Below are positions 24,301 to 35,820 of a stretch of 64,000 bases of DNA, in pieces. Below the pieces are notes generated by a model that saw nothing but the letters and a program-made list of their open reading frames with translations, was not told the DNA's origin and did not search any database. The stretch is taken from NCBI GenBank assembly GCA_013115125.1, contig JABANN010000005.1, positions 118,917 to 182,916 on the forward strand, given 5' to 3'. The translations under genes and the position numbers were made by a program. Numbering within the stretch: the first letter of the stretch is position 1; every line of letters starts with the position of its first letter. The DNA comes from Perkinsus olseni. Taxonomy: Eukaryota > Perkinsozoa > Perkinsida.

Positions 24301-27040
24301 ATGGCAGCGGCACTAACGTCCCGAGCGTCTCCCTCGTTAAATAACGTATCCGCAGCAGCACGTTCTTCCACTACTGGCGTCGTCACGCTGGACGATGCTG
24401 AGGAGGAGGAAGCGAAGAAGGCCAGTAGTCACAACCCTCTCACGAACGACGATGATCATGATATGATGGACGGGCAGTTTGTAGGAGGGCAGTGGAACAG
24501 ACTTTCGTACCACTCCAAACGGAACTTCTTGTAGATCCTACCTGACTCCGTCATAGTTGAGTTTGAAGCTGATGATGAGGCTACTGAACCTCAAATAAAA
24601 GAGGCTGCTGCCAGAAGGGAACGAAGTAGTAGTGATGATGATAGTGATGGAAGTTGGTTTTTTGAGTGAGGGAACGGTATACCAGCGGTACGGTCGTATC
24701 TTCCTCGACCCAGGGGTAGTTAGTTTCTTTCATTTTCATAGAGCGTTCAGTGATAGTTGTAGTAGTCGTGGTTTCAATAGTTATTTATGGGGCGCAATGG
24801 CACAAATTTACCCTAATTCAAGGCGCGCAAGTCCCCTAGATGGATATAAGCGCTTACTGACCGAGGTTGCAATAGTAGTGAAGGTAGTACCGAGTACAAC
24901 AACATGTCCTATCGCAGGCCGCAGCTCTAGTCGTCCCCGCAGGCGTTCTGGCATCAGTGCCAGCCCACCACTGTGCCCTCAGAGCAGGTAATAATAGTGC
25001 TATAGCAAGCGGTGGTAGTTCGGTTGTGCTGTCAGATACCTCCTCTGGAGTTGTGTCCGAAGCGACTCTGAGGCTGAGCCTTCCCCTGTTCTCAACTAGT
25101 AAGCCCATACCATTACTACCACCACTTTAATGAGAATAGAGTTATTTTACCCTTTTTTCATCAGAACTTCCCGTCTGGTACCGACACTGCCGATTATACT
25201 TATGTTTTTTGTCTAGTATACTCGCCTCCGCATCGATTCAAGCTACGTACTACGCCCAGTAGAATGAGTATTTTCTTGCATAGAATTATCAAATTCAATC
25301 ACCGTGAACTTAACTAATCACTAATACCTGATACTGGTATTAGTGATTGCGCCGATACGGATTGTCGATAACTCTTTCTTAATATAAGCGTCGAATACAG
25401 TCCTTAATCTAATGGAATCCGCTTTAGGCTTCGACCATAGGACTTATTCTGTCACCTTTCAGCCGGAGAGACCCCGATCGTTCGCCTGCAAGTGCCGCTG
25501 CTGGTGGCGCGTATCAAGTACCTCCACCATGGCTTGCTTCTTCAAGTGGCAACGCTGCAGCGAGGGAGGCTGTAGCTCTCCTCAAGGTGAGATGATTCCT
25601 GATAATAAAGGGCATGATGGGCGTGTTTGCTGTTGTAGGCTAAACAGAAGTCCCGATCTAGACAGGCCGCGGACAAGGCCTGTCAGAGCACCGCTCCCGA
25701 GGAGGGAGGGACTGATGAAAACAACGTCAACGTCACAAACGATATTCAGAACTCAACCAGTGAAATTCATCACGCATCAGCAACTGCCTTGAAGAGCAGA
25801 AGGCGAAGACGTGGCCGACTGGTATGACTCGAGGTCGTCGTTGACCCCTCGCAGAGTTCTTCTAGGTGCAACAAGGAACGGAGGCGGAACCGGAGACACC
25901 TCAGGAGGCAGGTGAAAAGGAGAATCTTGTGGAAGAAGCAAAGGCGAAGCTGGATGAGGAGACGAAAACTACACCGGAAGTTAAGGAAGGTATGCTCGTA
26001 GATGTCGCTCCTCTCACGAGGCGAGGGTCGATAACGATCCCTGTAGTTGATCTTGCTGCTGCTGATGATCATGCAACAGCCGACGTCGCCGCTCCTGAAA
26101 AAGAGATTGCGGAGGGAACTCCTTTATTCGATACTTTTACTATTTGGTAAGGCGGATATGATTCTCTCTAGTAGCATCAAAGTCCACGGAAGGTACGACC
26201 CTGGCGCCCACGGTGGAGCATGCAATCCGACTGGACCGCGAGATTCCGACGAGTACACTCGGGGCCTCGTACGTCTAGGTAGTGCTTTGCAAGCTTGGTG
26301 CTTGCGTTCCACAGTCTTTGTTCTCAGGTGATGTGAAGACGGTCGAGGGGTTCTGGCGGTTCTGGAACTCGATCGACCTTATGAAGTTGCCTAAGTACAG
26401 CACGATATCTGTTTTCAAGAATGGTATTCAACCAGCATGGGAAGACGAAAGCAATCAGTACGCCACACCATCGCCAGCGTCTCACTTGAGCGCATCTCAT
26501 TTTAGGGAAGGTGGCCGGTGGGTGGTGAAGGGCCTCTGCAGATCCGACAGCAAGGAGTACTACTCAACATGTGTCCTGGCACTACTGGGCAACCTTTTCA
26601 CTGCTCCGCAGAAGATGGTAATAACAACAACAGCAACCGTAACTTCACGGTCATTAGTTGTTTACTTACTTCCAGAACGGTATTGTCCTATCGGTTCGGC
26701 CGAGAGGAAATACCATAGCCCTTTGGAACTCTATAGTAGACCCCGAGTTGTTCGAGGTAAGTCTGGAAGTGGCAGTATATAGTAGTGCCATGCTCTTGCG
26801 GCGTAGGTCATTGATTGGGAACTGCGTTCCATCGCCCCTGAGGATATGCAGGAGACGGTCGAGGTTGAGTACAGGGACCACAGGGGGGCCATCAACCACA
26901 ATATGAGGAAGCTTGGTACTACCAACCACTGTAAATATCCTTTTTCGGTTGCAATTTTGCTGTACTGCAATGAAGAACCGATGATGATCGTTGATCATCG
27001 TCACCGTTCTTGCGTCTATGGAAATGATTCACAACACTAG
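24301..27040 (+). CDS. EIF4E: eIF4E-family cap-binding translation factor with long N-terminal extension
   Basis: The eIF4E core (about 26090-26960) is clear after removing tiny introns. PLFDTFTIW joins YDPGAHGG across a 46-nt intron (26150-26195). A second 46-nt intron (starting 26279) leads to SLFSGDVKTVEGFWRFWN, then STISVFKNGIQPAWEDES, GGRWVVKGLCRSD and LALLGNLF. After another intron comes NGIVLSVRPRGNTIALWN, then VIDWELRSIAPEDM and YRDHRGAINHNMRKL. The cap-stacking tryptophans (IW, AWED), the Glu after the second Trp and the basic RPRG site are present. eIF4E binds the mRNA 5' cap and recruits eIF4G. Upstream exons in compatible phase encode a low-complexity acidic, Ser- and Arg-rich region, beginning MAAALTSRASPS at 24301 and continuing with SVIVEFEADDEATEP and SRSRQAADKACQS. 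Whether all belong to one gene is inference; eIF4E proteins are usually ~200 residues. Confidence 0.75.
25316..25348. repeat. perfect 13-bp hairpin, 7-nt loop
   Basis: AATCACTAATACC at 25316-25328 pairs with GGTATTAGTGATT at 25336-25348 around loop TGATACT. It lies in a probable intron upstream of the eIF4E core. Confidence 0.8.
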
Positions 27041-28895
27041 AGTAGTATCAGCTGTGCTTTCCAGTTGTCGTCCAGTGAGCAACAACACAACAACGAATTG
27101 TGGCAGATATCAACAGATGTCACGCAGTCTGTTGTTCGATGCGCCTAGCGAAGTTTTTATGTCACTCAGGCAGTGGAGCTTCGCATTGGCGGTTATGCAC
27201 TGGTATGGAGAACGCGGCCGGATCTATGATGATGACACCCGGTGAGATGTGGGTGGAAATCCAGCACGATATTTTGTTTTTGGGGACCTCAAGGAGGAAA
27301 TTTCCGGAATTTCCACTAAGATGCTCCGGAAAATGAGCCACTTTCGAGGAAATTGGCACTTTGTAGGAAATCGCAAGCGGAGCCTTGGCAAATGCGAGGG
27401 GCTTTAGAATTTCAGATATTTTGCGTTTATTTTCGGCCGGTTCCCACCACCTCCCACGCCAGGTACATGGACTCTCGATACGCCAGAGATATGGACTCCT
27501 GATGGAGTATGTGACCTCTCATGCGCGGAAGCTCAGCAGACATATCTGTGCTGCCCGGGCGTGGATGAAAGTGCTCTATCCAACTGCTTTTGGGAAGATT
27601 ATTATTCGAATGTGTAAGGCCGACTAAAGTTTCTTCTCTATCGTGGTAGGCTTCCCTTCGTTGACCAGTATAGGGACTGTCGGGCTAGTCTTAAAACTAA
27701 GTCTACGTGGAGATGACACGTTGTACATCAGGTACAGTACTGCGGCTGAGTGATCGAAGAACAGCAAGCACACCAAGACGTAATATGTTGTAGTTGACAT
27801 AGCATTTGTATTTATATATGTAAATGAGAGACAAGCAGAATGATCAGTTCTTACCATTTTCTTCGACTAGACACTTCTGTTTCTGGCTTGTTTGTACTGG
27901 CATCGTCTCATCATCGAAGACAGTTCGGCTTGAGTTCGAAGCCCTATGGATCAAGAGGTTACGGGGAACCCTTTGAAGAGCACTTTGACCAGTTTAAAGT
28001 TCGGCGCCGTCGCCAGTTTAGCTGGACTTGACGCCGATGTGCTAGCAATTGAACGATGAGTTCTGCGTTGCGTTATTCAGTTAACCCGAATGATACAGTT
28101 CATTGCCTTTGCGTGCCTAACCTCGACTCGAACACAAGACACCACAGGATTGGGCTATCATCTGGACTCAGCGGTTCGATGAAGCAGATATACAGCAATA
28201 TCCATATACAACCGCCGACCAAGCACGACAGGGCACTGTGCTGATATACATCAATGGATCGGACGCTGAACCTGCCCCGTACAAAGAAAGAAAAAAATCG
28301 GTGTGTTGGGCACACTCGCCACGGTAACTGGTCTGAGCGTCACAGCATGCGTGGAACGAATGGTCAGAGCGCGCGCAAGAGTCCTGCAATGGGCTGACAC
28401 TTGCCGCTAGCTGAGACCGACAGAGTTGTTTGCCAAACACAAAATAAGGGACGAGCAAGGTGAGGTAACGACTCCGGCTCGAACTGTACCTCCAAGCACA
28501 CGTCCATTTCAATTCACTCTGGACTCGCCCCCGCATGGGTAACATGCTTAGGTGTCAGAAGAGGAACTGATGGGCTGATGGTGATTGACGAACTATCGCG
28601 TCGAGTACTGTATGGTCGTTTCAAACGCAGAAGTCGACACAAAACGTTTGATGTACAGTTATAAGCCGATGTAGCTGGAGGTATCATTTCATACTAACCC
28701 CGCCCGGATCAGTATAGGAGTCACTAAGAACACAACATCACCTTCAGGTAGCAGCACAAGCACGTGGATTCTCATGCATCACAGCTCAGCCGACCTAGCA
28801 GCATCACCCGACCCTTGCCAGTACGGACGGTGGCCCAAACAGCACATCTCGAACCTGGGCACTCAGCTCACCAGTTAACCAGCCAATAACTTGAA
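27041..28895. other. intergenic, 3' flanks of convergent genes
   Basis: No gene with a recognised family. One short minus-strand frame (27624-27800) is described separately. The rest has only short frames without splice support. Confidence 0.45.
27624..27800 (-). CDS. possible small secreted protein, 58 aa
   Basis: From the ATG at 27800 the frame gives MSTTTYYVLVCLLFFDHSAAV, a plausible signal peptide, then a short tail rich in Lys, Thr and Pro ending before the stop at 27624. No cysteines that would suggest a fold, and no family recognised. It could be the first exon of a longer gene or chance. Confidence 0.25.
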   Translation of the reverse strand: MSTTTYYVLVCLLFFDHSAAVLYLMYNVSSPRRLSFKTSPTVPILVNEGKPTTIEKKL

Positions 28896-30115
28896 TTACG
28901 TGTGCGCTGCGTCCCAGCAGGCTGGGTTGCCACTAGGCCCGTACTTCTCGTCGCAGCACATGTCCTCCGTGAAGCCAGCGCCCCAGCAATTGTTCTCACC
29001 CTAGTACCAAAATCCCACGAATTCGTACCAGAGAATTGTGAAGCCCACCTGCGTCCACTTGCTGCGTCTTTCAGGAGCGGCCAACCCGCATGCACGATTG
29101 CCACTGATAAACGTCGTGTTGTGCTCTCGGCCGTCGTCAGAGGTCCTGCACAGAGAGCCGGAAAGACATTCAGCCCACCCGTGGTGGCTCTTACCGCAGC
29201 CAGCACTTGGTGAGGCCATCTTCTTGACCGTAAGTCCAGAACTCGCAGTCAGGCAACTTGGCGCACGTCGATCCGCATTCGCTCGGCTCATTAACGATGA
29301 ACTTATCAGTGAAGGAGCAATCAGACTGAAGAATGCGACTGATCTTGCAGAGAGAAAGACAGATCTACTCCAACAGAATACTGAAGACCTCAGGCAGCCG
29401 TGGTAGGGATGACTCACCGCATAGCAGCCGTCTATGGCATCACTACCGAAGACGGTCGCATCGAACCACACAGCTTTTCCAGCATTCCGAATAATCGTTT
29501 CTTGCTCGATGCAGTCAGGCCAGATGGAGGGGGAGCATTCTCTGGCGCCCGAAGTGAAGTCCTGAAGGTGAGGATGCTTTCACAGCACCACCCAGCGCTT
29601 GCAGCCTGTTGTAAAAACATCAGCCGTGGAACCCCACCCGGCGGAACTCCTGCCCAGCTGTTTGCGCCCAAAGCCTGCACTTGTACATCGTGGACTCCTG
29701 AGCACAGATCATCCTTAAGGGGCCTACGGGGTCGCCTACGATGCCAAACGTCCACTGCTGGCAATCGACGTTCTTAGAGCAGACCATTGCGCAACTCGCC
29801 GCGTCCTTCACACCGAACTTAACCGTATCCGAGCATTTGTCAGGAGAGCACCCTGAAAGACACAGACGGGAGCCCGGGAAAGGCAGACGTGAAAGGGCAC
29901 CTTCGGGCAGAGCGCCGTACTCGAGGAAGTTGGCCACGTTAATCTTCAGACCGTAATCTGACAGTCCAGAGGATTATCTTCCCCCCGCCATCCGTTCTGT
30001 CACCTTCCTCGCCCGTCATTGTTGTATCCGATACAACACATGCCGGAAAATCAACCACGCCTGCTGCTGCTGCTGCCAGCCCTGGTAGGAGTATGTTGCA
30101 GAAAGCTGTACGCAT
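28896..30115 (-). CDS. secreted PAN/Apple-domain protein with terminal CW...CC motif
   Basis: The ATG at 30115 opens a signal peptide (MRTAFCNILLPGLAAAAAG). Later exons show Cys-rich modules of PAN/Apple type: CSPDKCSDTVKFGVKDAAS with CAMVCSKNVDCQQWTFGI joined over a 42-nt intron to KCRLW; then CSPSIWPDC and WFDATVFGSDAIDGC; then DCSFTDKFIVNEPSEC with CAKLPDCEFWTYGQEDG and KCWLR. The last exon reads NNCWGAGFTEDMCCDEKYG...GNPACWDAAHT before the stop at 28896-28898. PAN/Apple domains bind proteins or carbohydrates and are used in adhesion and invasion by alveolates; the ligand here cannot be predicted. Small introns (48 and 42 nt) separate the modules; the first and penultimate joins are uncertain. 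Confidence 0.7.
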
Positions 30116-30901
30116 GAGAAATTCTACTGCGGGTGTCAAAAAAAACAGAATGAACCTTTTCAAGGCAAGACGAGATGCTGTGTGCCTATCATGATTTCCA
30201 ACTGAAGGCATTCTCAAGGCGCTAGAAGCCCTCTAACGAATGCGTGCCACTGTGTAGAGAGCATAGCTGATGGCGGGCCAGTTCTCAGCCATTCTCGGCC
30301 TCCCACACCGAACAGTGAGGAAGCTAAGCCCACACTGGTGCACTCAGAGTGATTCCGCCTGAATAGAAACGGTGACTATCTTAAGTCTATGACATATCCC
30401 ATGGACTCTCGCCCTCTCAAGTGATAGGCTCATCGGATAGGACATCAGCTCTGATTGGATCATGTCGTCGGGCTTTTAGTCTGTCTGTGAGAGACTATTA
30501 TCCAACGCCGATACCGGCCTATTAGGCTTTTACCGATGTTCTCAGACGGTCCGGCGGGATATCTCGCACTCCCAGTTGAGCCGCTTACAATGACGACAGC
30601 CTTGCGCCAAGCGGTAGCTGCAGCCCACTATGATCAGAGACCTCCGGCAACCCCCTACGATGGCCGCCTTATTGACCTAACTGCACGCAACACGTCCCCG
30701 GGTGAAAGAAAATCTAATACGGATCATGGCTGATAGACTGAGGTAATACTGATAATGATAATTCATTCACTCCTCTGCATGTTCGGATGGTCGGATGGGT
30801 GGTACTGTATCCCAACCCTGACCTGCAAAGCATCAACCGAAGCCATCGATCGAGACAGCCCCAGCCAGCCTACTGGAAAAACATCTACGGCCTTCCATGG
30901 A

Positions 30902-32000
30902 CTAATAATAATTCCTGCGACCGCCGTAGGAGCGAGGCGATTACCCTCCGCCACCACCACTGCGTTTGTAGCCTCGACCGCCGCCAGACTGCCACTGCGA
31001 GCTGCTGGTGCCACTATCGCGGGCTTCGCTGGTCCTGTTGCTCTTGTACCAGTGGCCCATGTTGCCATCCATCTCCCGCTCACGCCCTCTCTGACGAAGG
31101 GGAAAACACCATCGAAGACCCTCAGACGAATAACAGTCCAAACACAGGCGGACGGCATTAGTAAAACAACTGTAGCGGCCTATTACCCCAACATCGACTA
31201 TCCCTTGCTCGGCGGCCATCTTCAGCGGCATGTACGCATCAGTCGCGGCATGACGAACTTGATTGGGCGTCAGACGATCAGAATTCCACCCGTACATCTC
31301 TCTGCGCTCTCCACCAAAAGAGCATTGAAAATATCCTCTGCGCTGCGGTGCTCACGAGGGCTTGTAAAGATTGTATCCACTGGCGTCGCATTGGCCCTTG
31401 ATGCCCCATTTCTGTAGCCCACGACTTCTAGCCTCCTTGGTCATCTCAACGGTGGAGTCCTTAGGCAGATCGAAACCGTAGGTCTGTTTCATCTTCTTCG
31501 ATCCATTGTAGTTGTGACCACAAGTGACCTTCGTTTTGTTCTGAGGAGACGGGGTCCACCCACTTTCCTGAGGGCGCCGTCTACTGGGTCGGTGAGCGCC
31601 TCGCGGGCAGCTGGGTGAAGGCCGTTGCCTTTGTCGCGGAATATGAAGACCTCAGAAGGGGTGGCGATTTGAACCTAGAGGAAATGCACAGTAACCTCTT
31701 GAAAAGAACACGAGAAGTACAGTCTTCGCCTTGGAATAGATACCGCCGTTGATCCGCCCCACCCACCATGGAAGCATTGTTGCTCTGACCGCGACTATCG
31801 GGCTCCCATTCAACGTCCACGCATATCACCGACTCTCGGGACCTGTTCGAAACAACAGAAAGATGGCCCTAACGAGACAGCAATGCACGAACAGTAGCCT
31901 ACAGACGCTCACGATAGTAGTCCACGTTCTGGTTGCTGTCCTCGACCACACGAACTTTACCCCCGTAAGTGTCGAACTTGGTAGCTGGGACGTGGGGCAT
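30902..32000 (-). CDS. DEDDy 3'-5' exonuclease-like paralogue A (catalytic site altered)
   Basis: One of three tandem paralogues resembling the WRN-type 3'-5' exonuclease. It starts at 32000 (MPHVPATKFDTYGG). Motif I is kept (MICVDVEWEPDSRGQ). The next block reads VQIATPSEVFIFRDKG. The motif II region reads KVTCGHNYNGSKKMKQ, where the other two paralogues have Asp; here Ser stands at that place in my alignment. The region ends CDASGYNLYKP. Motif III reads QVRHAATDAYMPL, with His where the family has Tyr, so the Tyr-x3-Asp pair is broken. A tail rich in Gly, Ser and Arg (QWQSGGGRGYKRSGG) follows a separate exon, and the inferred stop is at 30902-30904 after an unusually short (30 nt) last intron. 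Probably not an active nuclease; binding or regulatory roles are possible. Confidence 0.65.
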
Positions 32001-32875
32001 GTTAATACAACACTTATCCAACTGCTTTGAGAACAACAGATGGATCAGAAGCCATTCACTGCCGTGATGCGAACAAGAGCAGCGCAAGAAACCGAAAGAG
32101 TGCTGCAGATGCTTGTGTGCAGATGCTCGCAATGAACCCCCACAACAAGCAGCAATAAATCCACAACACACAATGGGAAATATAAAATCAGGTCTGTGGA
32201 CGAAGTGGCTGCGATCACACGAAGCCGTTCTCCGATGATGGCACTAGTCTGGCATAGACCAAGCCTTGTGACTGTCGCAAAGACTGAATGAACACTTCGC
32301 GTCAACCAAGTAAGGCACGGCGGAGTAGCCGCGCCAATGCCGCTGGAGAATCTTATACTGACAATTACACAAGGCATCAATCTCCTCCCAGACTGGCCCT
32401 TACCAGCGTAATCGAGTCTGTGCCGCCGCGCGTATTTATGAACAAAACTCGTTATAGAACTGACGTGATGACTTATTTAATCAGAAAAAGCTAGTCGTAC
32501 TTTCAAAGAAGGACCTGACGTCTGCTCCGACTCCGCAAGCTGGGGACCTTCAGGGATGATCTTGGACAATTGAGGGCCTGAGAAGGGAGGTCAAAACGGG
32601 GTGAATGCTCCAACACTTACTTGAGGGAAAGAAAATGAGGATATCAGCTCAGACGTCCACCGACTAGACCGTCGAGTACGAATCAACTAGATCCAGCATC
32701 TCCTCGTGGGCGTCACTCTGTGAATAAGAACAATATATCGGACGAATGCTCTCACCCAAGTGCTGCTAAGGACGCGGCATCTACTCCTACATGCATGAAA
32801 AAGGGGCCCGATAAGGTGGAATTGGTAAAAAGTAATATTAGAAATCACTAACGACTAGGCTCATGATACTACGGT
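32001..32875. other. intergenic between exonuclease paralogues A and B
   Basis: No exon recognised. It should contain the promoter of paralogue A and the 3' end of paralogue B. Confidence 0.45.
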
Positions 32876-33831
32876 TCATAGGTCCATCAACGCTATAATT
32901 GCGGAGATCACAAACGCACCGCGAACCATACGGATGAGCTGATACACAGCAGCAGCGATGAGAGCAGCAAAGGACAGGAAACACGTTAGTAAGAAAACAA
33001 GTGACGGTGACTCGTTAGGAAACCAGAACGGTTTTTCGCGTCTTGAGCAACAGTAGCAACTGTTAACAGAAACAGTCTACGTTCGCTTACATCAATATCC
33101 GTGAGGCCCCATTCGGCGGCAATCAACAGGGGAAACCAAGCATCGGAAGCAGCATAACGAATTTGACTCTTCCTCAGTCGGCCGCTCCACTGGTGGAAGT
33201 TAGGGTAACTGCAAGACACAGGTCCACAAAGACCTGCTGAGGTGATGGCTCACTTAGGTTTGAAGATGTTAAAGCCCAGCTCGCGACAGATCGCCTTCAA
33301 GCCCGTCTTGTGCATGCCACGTCTCTGGGCAACCTTAGACACATCGACGAGGGACTGCGGAGGAATCTCTATGCCGAAGGCCTCCATCAACTTCTTCTTA
33401 TCGCGACTATCGAAGCCGCAGACAGCCTTCTTGCCGTTCTGAGAACAACCATCATCAGATGGGCCAGAGTCATTCCCGTTGGTTACCGGGCAAGTGAGGG
33501 CATCCCTAGCCACAGGATGGAGGCCCTCACCGGGTGTGCAGCGGAAAAGGAGAACGCCGTTGGTGGGAGTGGCGATCTGTATCTGAATGATAGCGCTTGC
33601 AAGGGCTGGATGGAAGGGAAGTCGCCTACCAGAGCGATCGGGTTGTTCTGGCCCTTGAATTCTCTGTTCCACTCGAAGTCAATGCCAAGCGGCTCTCTGA
33701 ACCTGCAAAGGGAGTTAACCAGCAGGAAGTTCGGTGGAAGATGCGTCGTACAGCGTATCCCTGCACAAGTAGTAATCATCATCAGGGCCATCTATAATAT
33801 GGATTTCGCCGGCGTAAGTGTCGGTGGCCAT
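32876..33831 (-). CDS. DEDDy 3'-5' exonuclease-like paralogue B
   Basis: The ATG at 33831 starts MATDTYAGEIHIIDGPDDD, the same opening as paralogues A and C. Motif I reads FREPLGIDFEWNREFKGQN. The next block reads VLLFRCTPGEGLHPVARD. The motif II region is CGFDSRDKKKLMEAFG with Asp present, followed by GLKAICRELGFNIFKPK. Motif III reads SQIRYAASDAWFPLL, giving Tyr-x3-Asp. The last intron, at the same place as in A and C, has a near-consensus branch site (CTTACTAAC), and the final exon reads LIRMVRGAFVISAIIALMDL, a hydrophobic tail ending at 32876. Predicted active DEDDy exonuclease acting on nucleic acid 3' ends; substrate unknown. The hydrophobic end may anchor the protein. Confidence 0.72.
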
Positions 33832-34231
33832 GGTCAGAGAAGGGAAAAGTATGACAACTAGACTGAGGGGAGCACCTGGCCACCACGACGGGAAGAGTTT
33901 TCGATGCTAGTGGTCGCTGAACTCTGCACTGGACCCTAGTAAACGAAACGCTACTTTCCAATCACAGAGCGCCGTTCTTGACAGCCCCTCAACAGCCATG
34001 CCTTCGGTGGAAGGTTTTCGATGCTCGTGGGCCGCTGAACAGACGGCGGCTCTTGGCAGCATCGGAACAGCCATCCCTTCGGTGAGATCTCCGTCACCCC
34101 CACTCAGCCGTGAGCCACCGGACAGGGGAAACTGAGAATGATAATGAAAAAGACAATCCTGGGTACCGAGGCTGCACAGAGAGTTCGTGCTCACCTGCTC
34201 ACGAGCTCCGAGTCGGAGTCGGAGCCTCCGA
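33832..34231. other. spacer between exonuclease paralogues B and C with a direct repeat
   Basis: Two imperfect direct copies lie at 33897-34013 and 34014-34086. Both start GTTTTCGATGCT and end with a CAGCCAT...CCTTCGGTG block. No coding exon recognised. Confidence 0.6.
33897..34086. repeat. imperfect tandem duplication, units of about 117 and 73 nt
   Basis: The units share GTTTTCGATGCT at the start, GCTGAAC in the middle and CCTTCGGTG at the end; the second unit lacks an internal stretch. Likely a local duplication in the paralogue spacer. Confidence 0.7.
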
Positions 34232-35278
34232 CTACTGTGAGCCCACCCAGAAGTCCGATACGTAATCTTCCATCTCATCCACCTGATGAGAGCTTGAAAG
34301 ATGAGAGCCATCAGCCCAGCAGAGAGACTCACGTCCAGGTCCAGAACGTCCCAATAGCCGGCCACCAGCAGGGGGAACCATGCGTCGGCGGCCGCGTATC
34401 TTATCTGACTTTTCTTCAGGAAATTACGACTCCAATAGAAGAAATTAGGATTCCTGCAAGAAGAAAAACGAGCAGTGTAAACAACGCTACGACGAAATTT
34501 CCGGGCACGAGAATTCTCATCAAAAATGGATCTTTTTCTTCTATCAGTCCACGGCATGGAGACGATGACGAGGACGGCTAAATCGTAGGCCAACTTCAAG
34601 AACCTCCATGTGGACTGCATGCTTCAACCTCAAATAAAACCATATGAGCTGAGAACTGAGGGTGCTTACTTTGGCTTGTAGATAGCATAACCACAGTCCT
34701 CACACATGCCCTTCAGGCCGTATCTTTGCAGGCCCCTGTCTCGAGCCTCGTCGTGCATGTCGAGCAATGACTCCCGGGGGACCTCGATGCTGTAGGTCTC
34801 CCAGAGGCGAGCGCAGTCACCGTTATCATAGCCAGAACAGACTTTGGTGATATTCTGAAAGCGCCAGCGTGATACAGCGACAAGGGGACCGCGCTCACCC
34901 AATCAGTGAGGATGCTCGTAGCGACTGGATGCAGGGGCTCTCCCGGTAAGCAACGGAATAAAAACACACCATCTGTCGGCGTTGCGATTTGAACCTGCGT
35001 CAAAAGCTGCCTTATCAGCGACCGCAGCTCGCCACTGACCAGCTCAATCTGATTCCTCTGACCCCGCAGTTCCCTGTCCCACTCAAAGTCTATGCCAACA
35101 AATGAGCGTCCGTACCTGACCTCAAACGTGCATTCCATAAGCTCAAAAACTCACGCTGCCGCAAAGAAAAGAGGGCGCGTTCTGAGAGCTCTCACAAGTT
35201 TTCCTCGCAAAACTCTACGTCGTCATCACAGCCGTCTATGATGTATATCGGGCCTCCATAGGTATCGTACTGTGGCAT
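34232..35278 (-). CDS. DEDDy 3'-5' exonuclease-like paralogue C
   Basis: The ATG at 35278 starts MPQYDTYGGPIYIIDG. After an intron comes RSFVGIDFEWDRELRGQ (motif I), then VQIATPTDGVFLFRCLPGE, then the motif II region KVCSGYDNGDCARLWET with Asp present, GLKGMCEDCGYAIYKPK, and in the next exon NPNFFYWSRNF with SQIRYAAADAWFPLL (motif III, Tyr-x3-Asp). The last exon appears to be an acidic tail (VDEMEDYVSDFWVGSQ) ending at 34232-34234. It shares intron positions with paralogues A and B, so the three arose by tandem duplication. Predicted active WRN-like exonuclease without a helicase domain. Substrate and role are not evident from the sequence. Confidence 0.72.
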
Positions 35279-35820
35279 CAATAAAAAAGGCTAGGAGAAA
35301 AAAGCGTGCTGCAAGACTCCCGTGGAACCCTCTAGCCACTACTCATCACGTAGCATGCCCACACAAGCGCATCTGTCTCCATCTTGGGACAGGCACAAGA
35401 GCTCATACCCGAACTGGAGCGGGCTGTGGGAAGACTGGCAGTAGCATCATCGACTCTGTTGCCATCGCTGGTTACGTTATCACCGCTGCACGATCGTAAA
35501 ACGAAAAAACCTGATATTTCGTACGAGACGGAGAGTCAATCTTACAATGCAGTTTTACTGATGCAGCTTTCTCTCAAAGACAACCACACCTCCCAAGAAC
35601 GAGACCAAGGCCCAGTTGGATCGGTATAGCTTGTACTGTCGTCGTTACATCAGCACGGAAAATGCGGGCGAGCGAGATTATCACAGACTGCAAGGGAGCC
35701 GTTACCAAAACCCAAGACGGTTCTAAAAACTTCCCTAGTTGTTTCACGGTCAATCCTGCGAGATTGCCTGTTGATCGGCCACCCCATCAAGAAGGCTAAC
35801 TGCCGCCGTAACGATATTAT
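35279..35820. other. intergenic
   Basis: Between the start of exonuclease paralogue C and the end of the TRIM-like gene. Nothing recognised. Confidence 0.5.
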
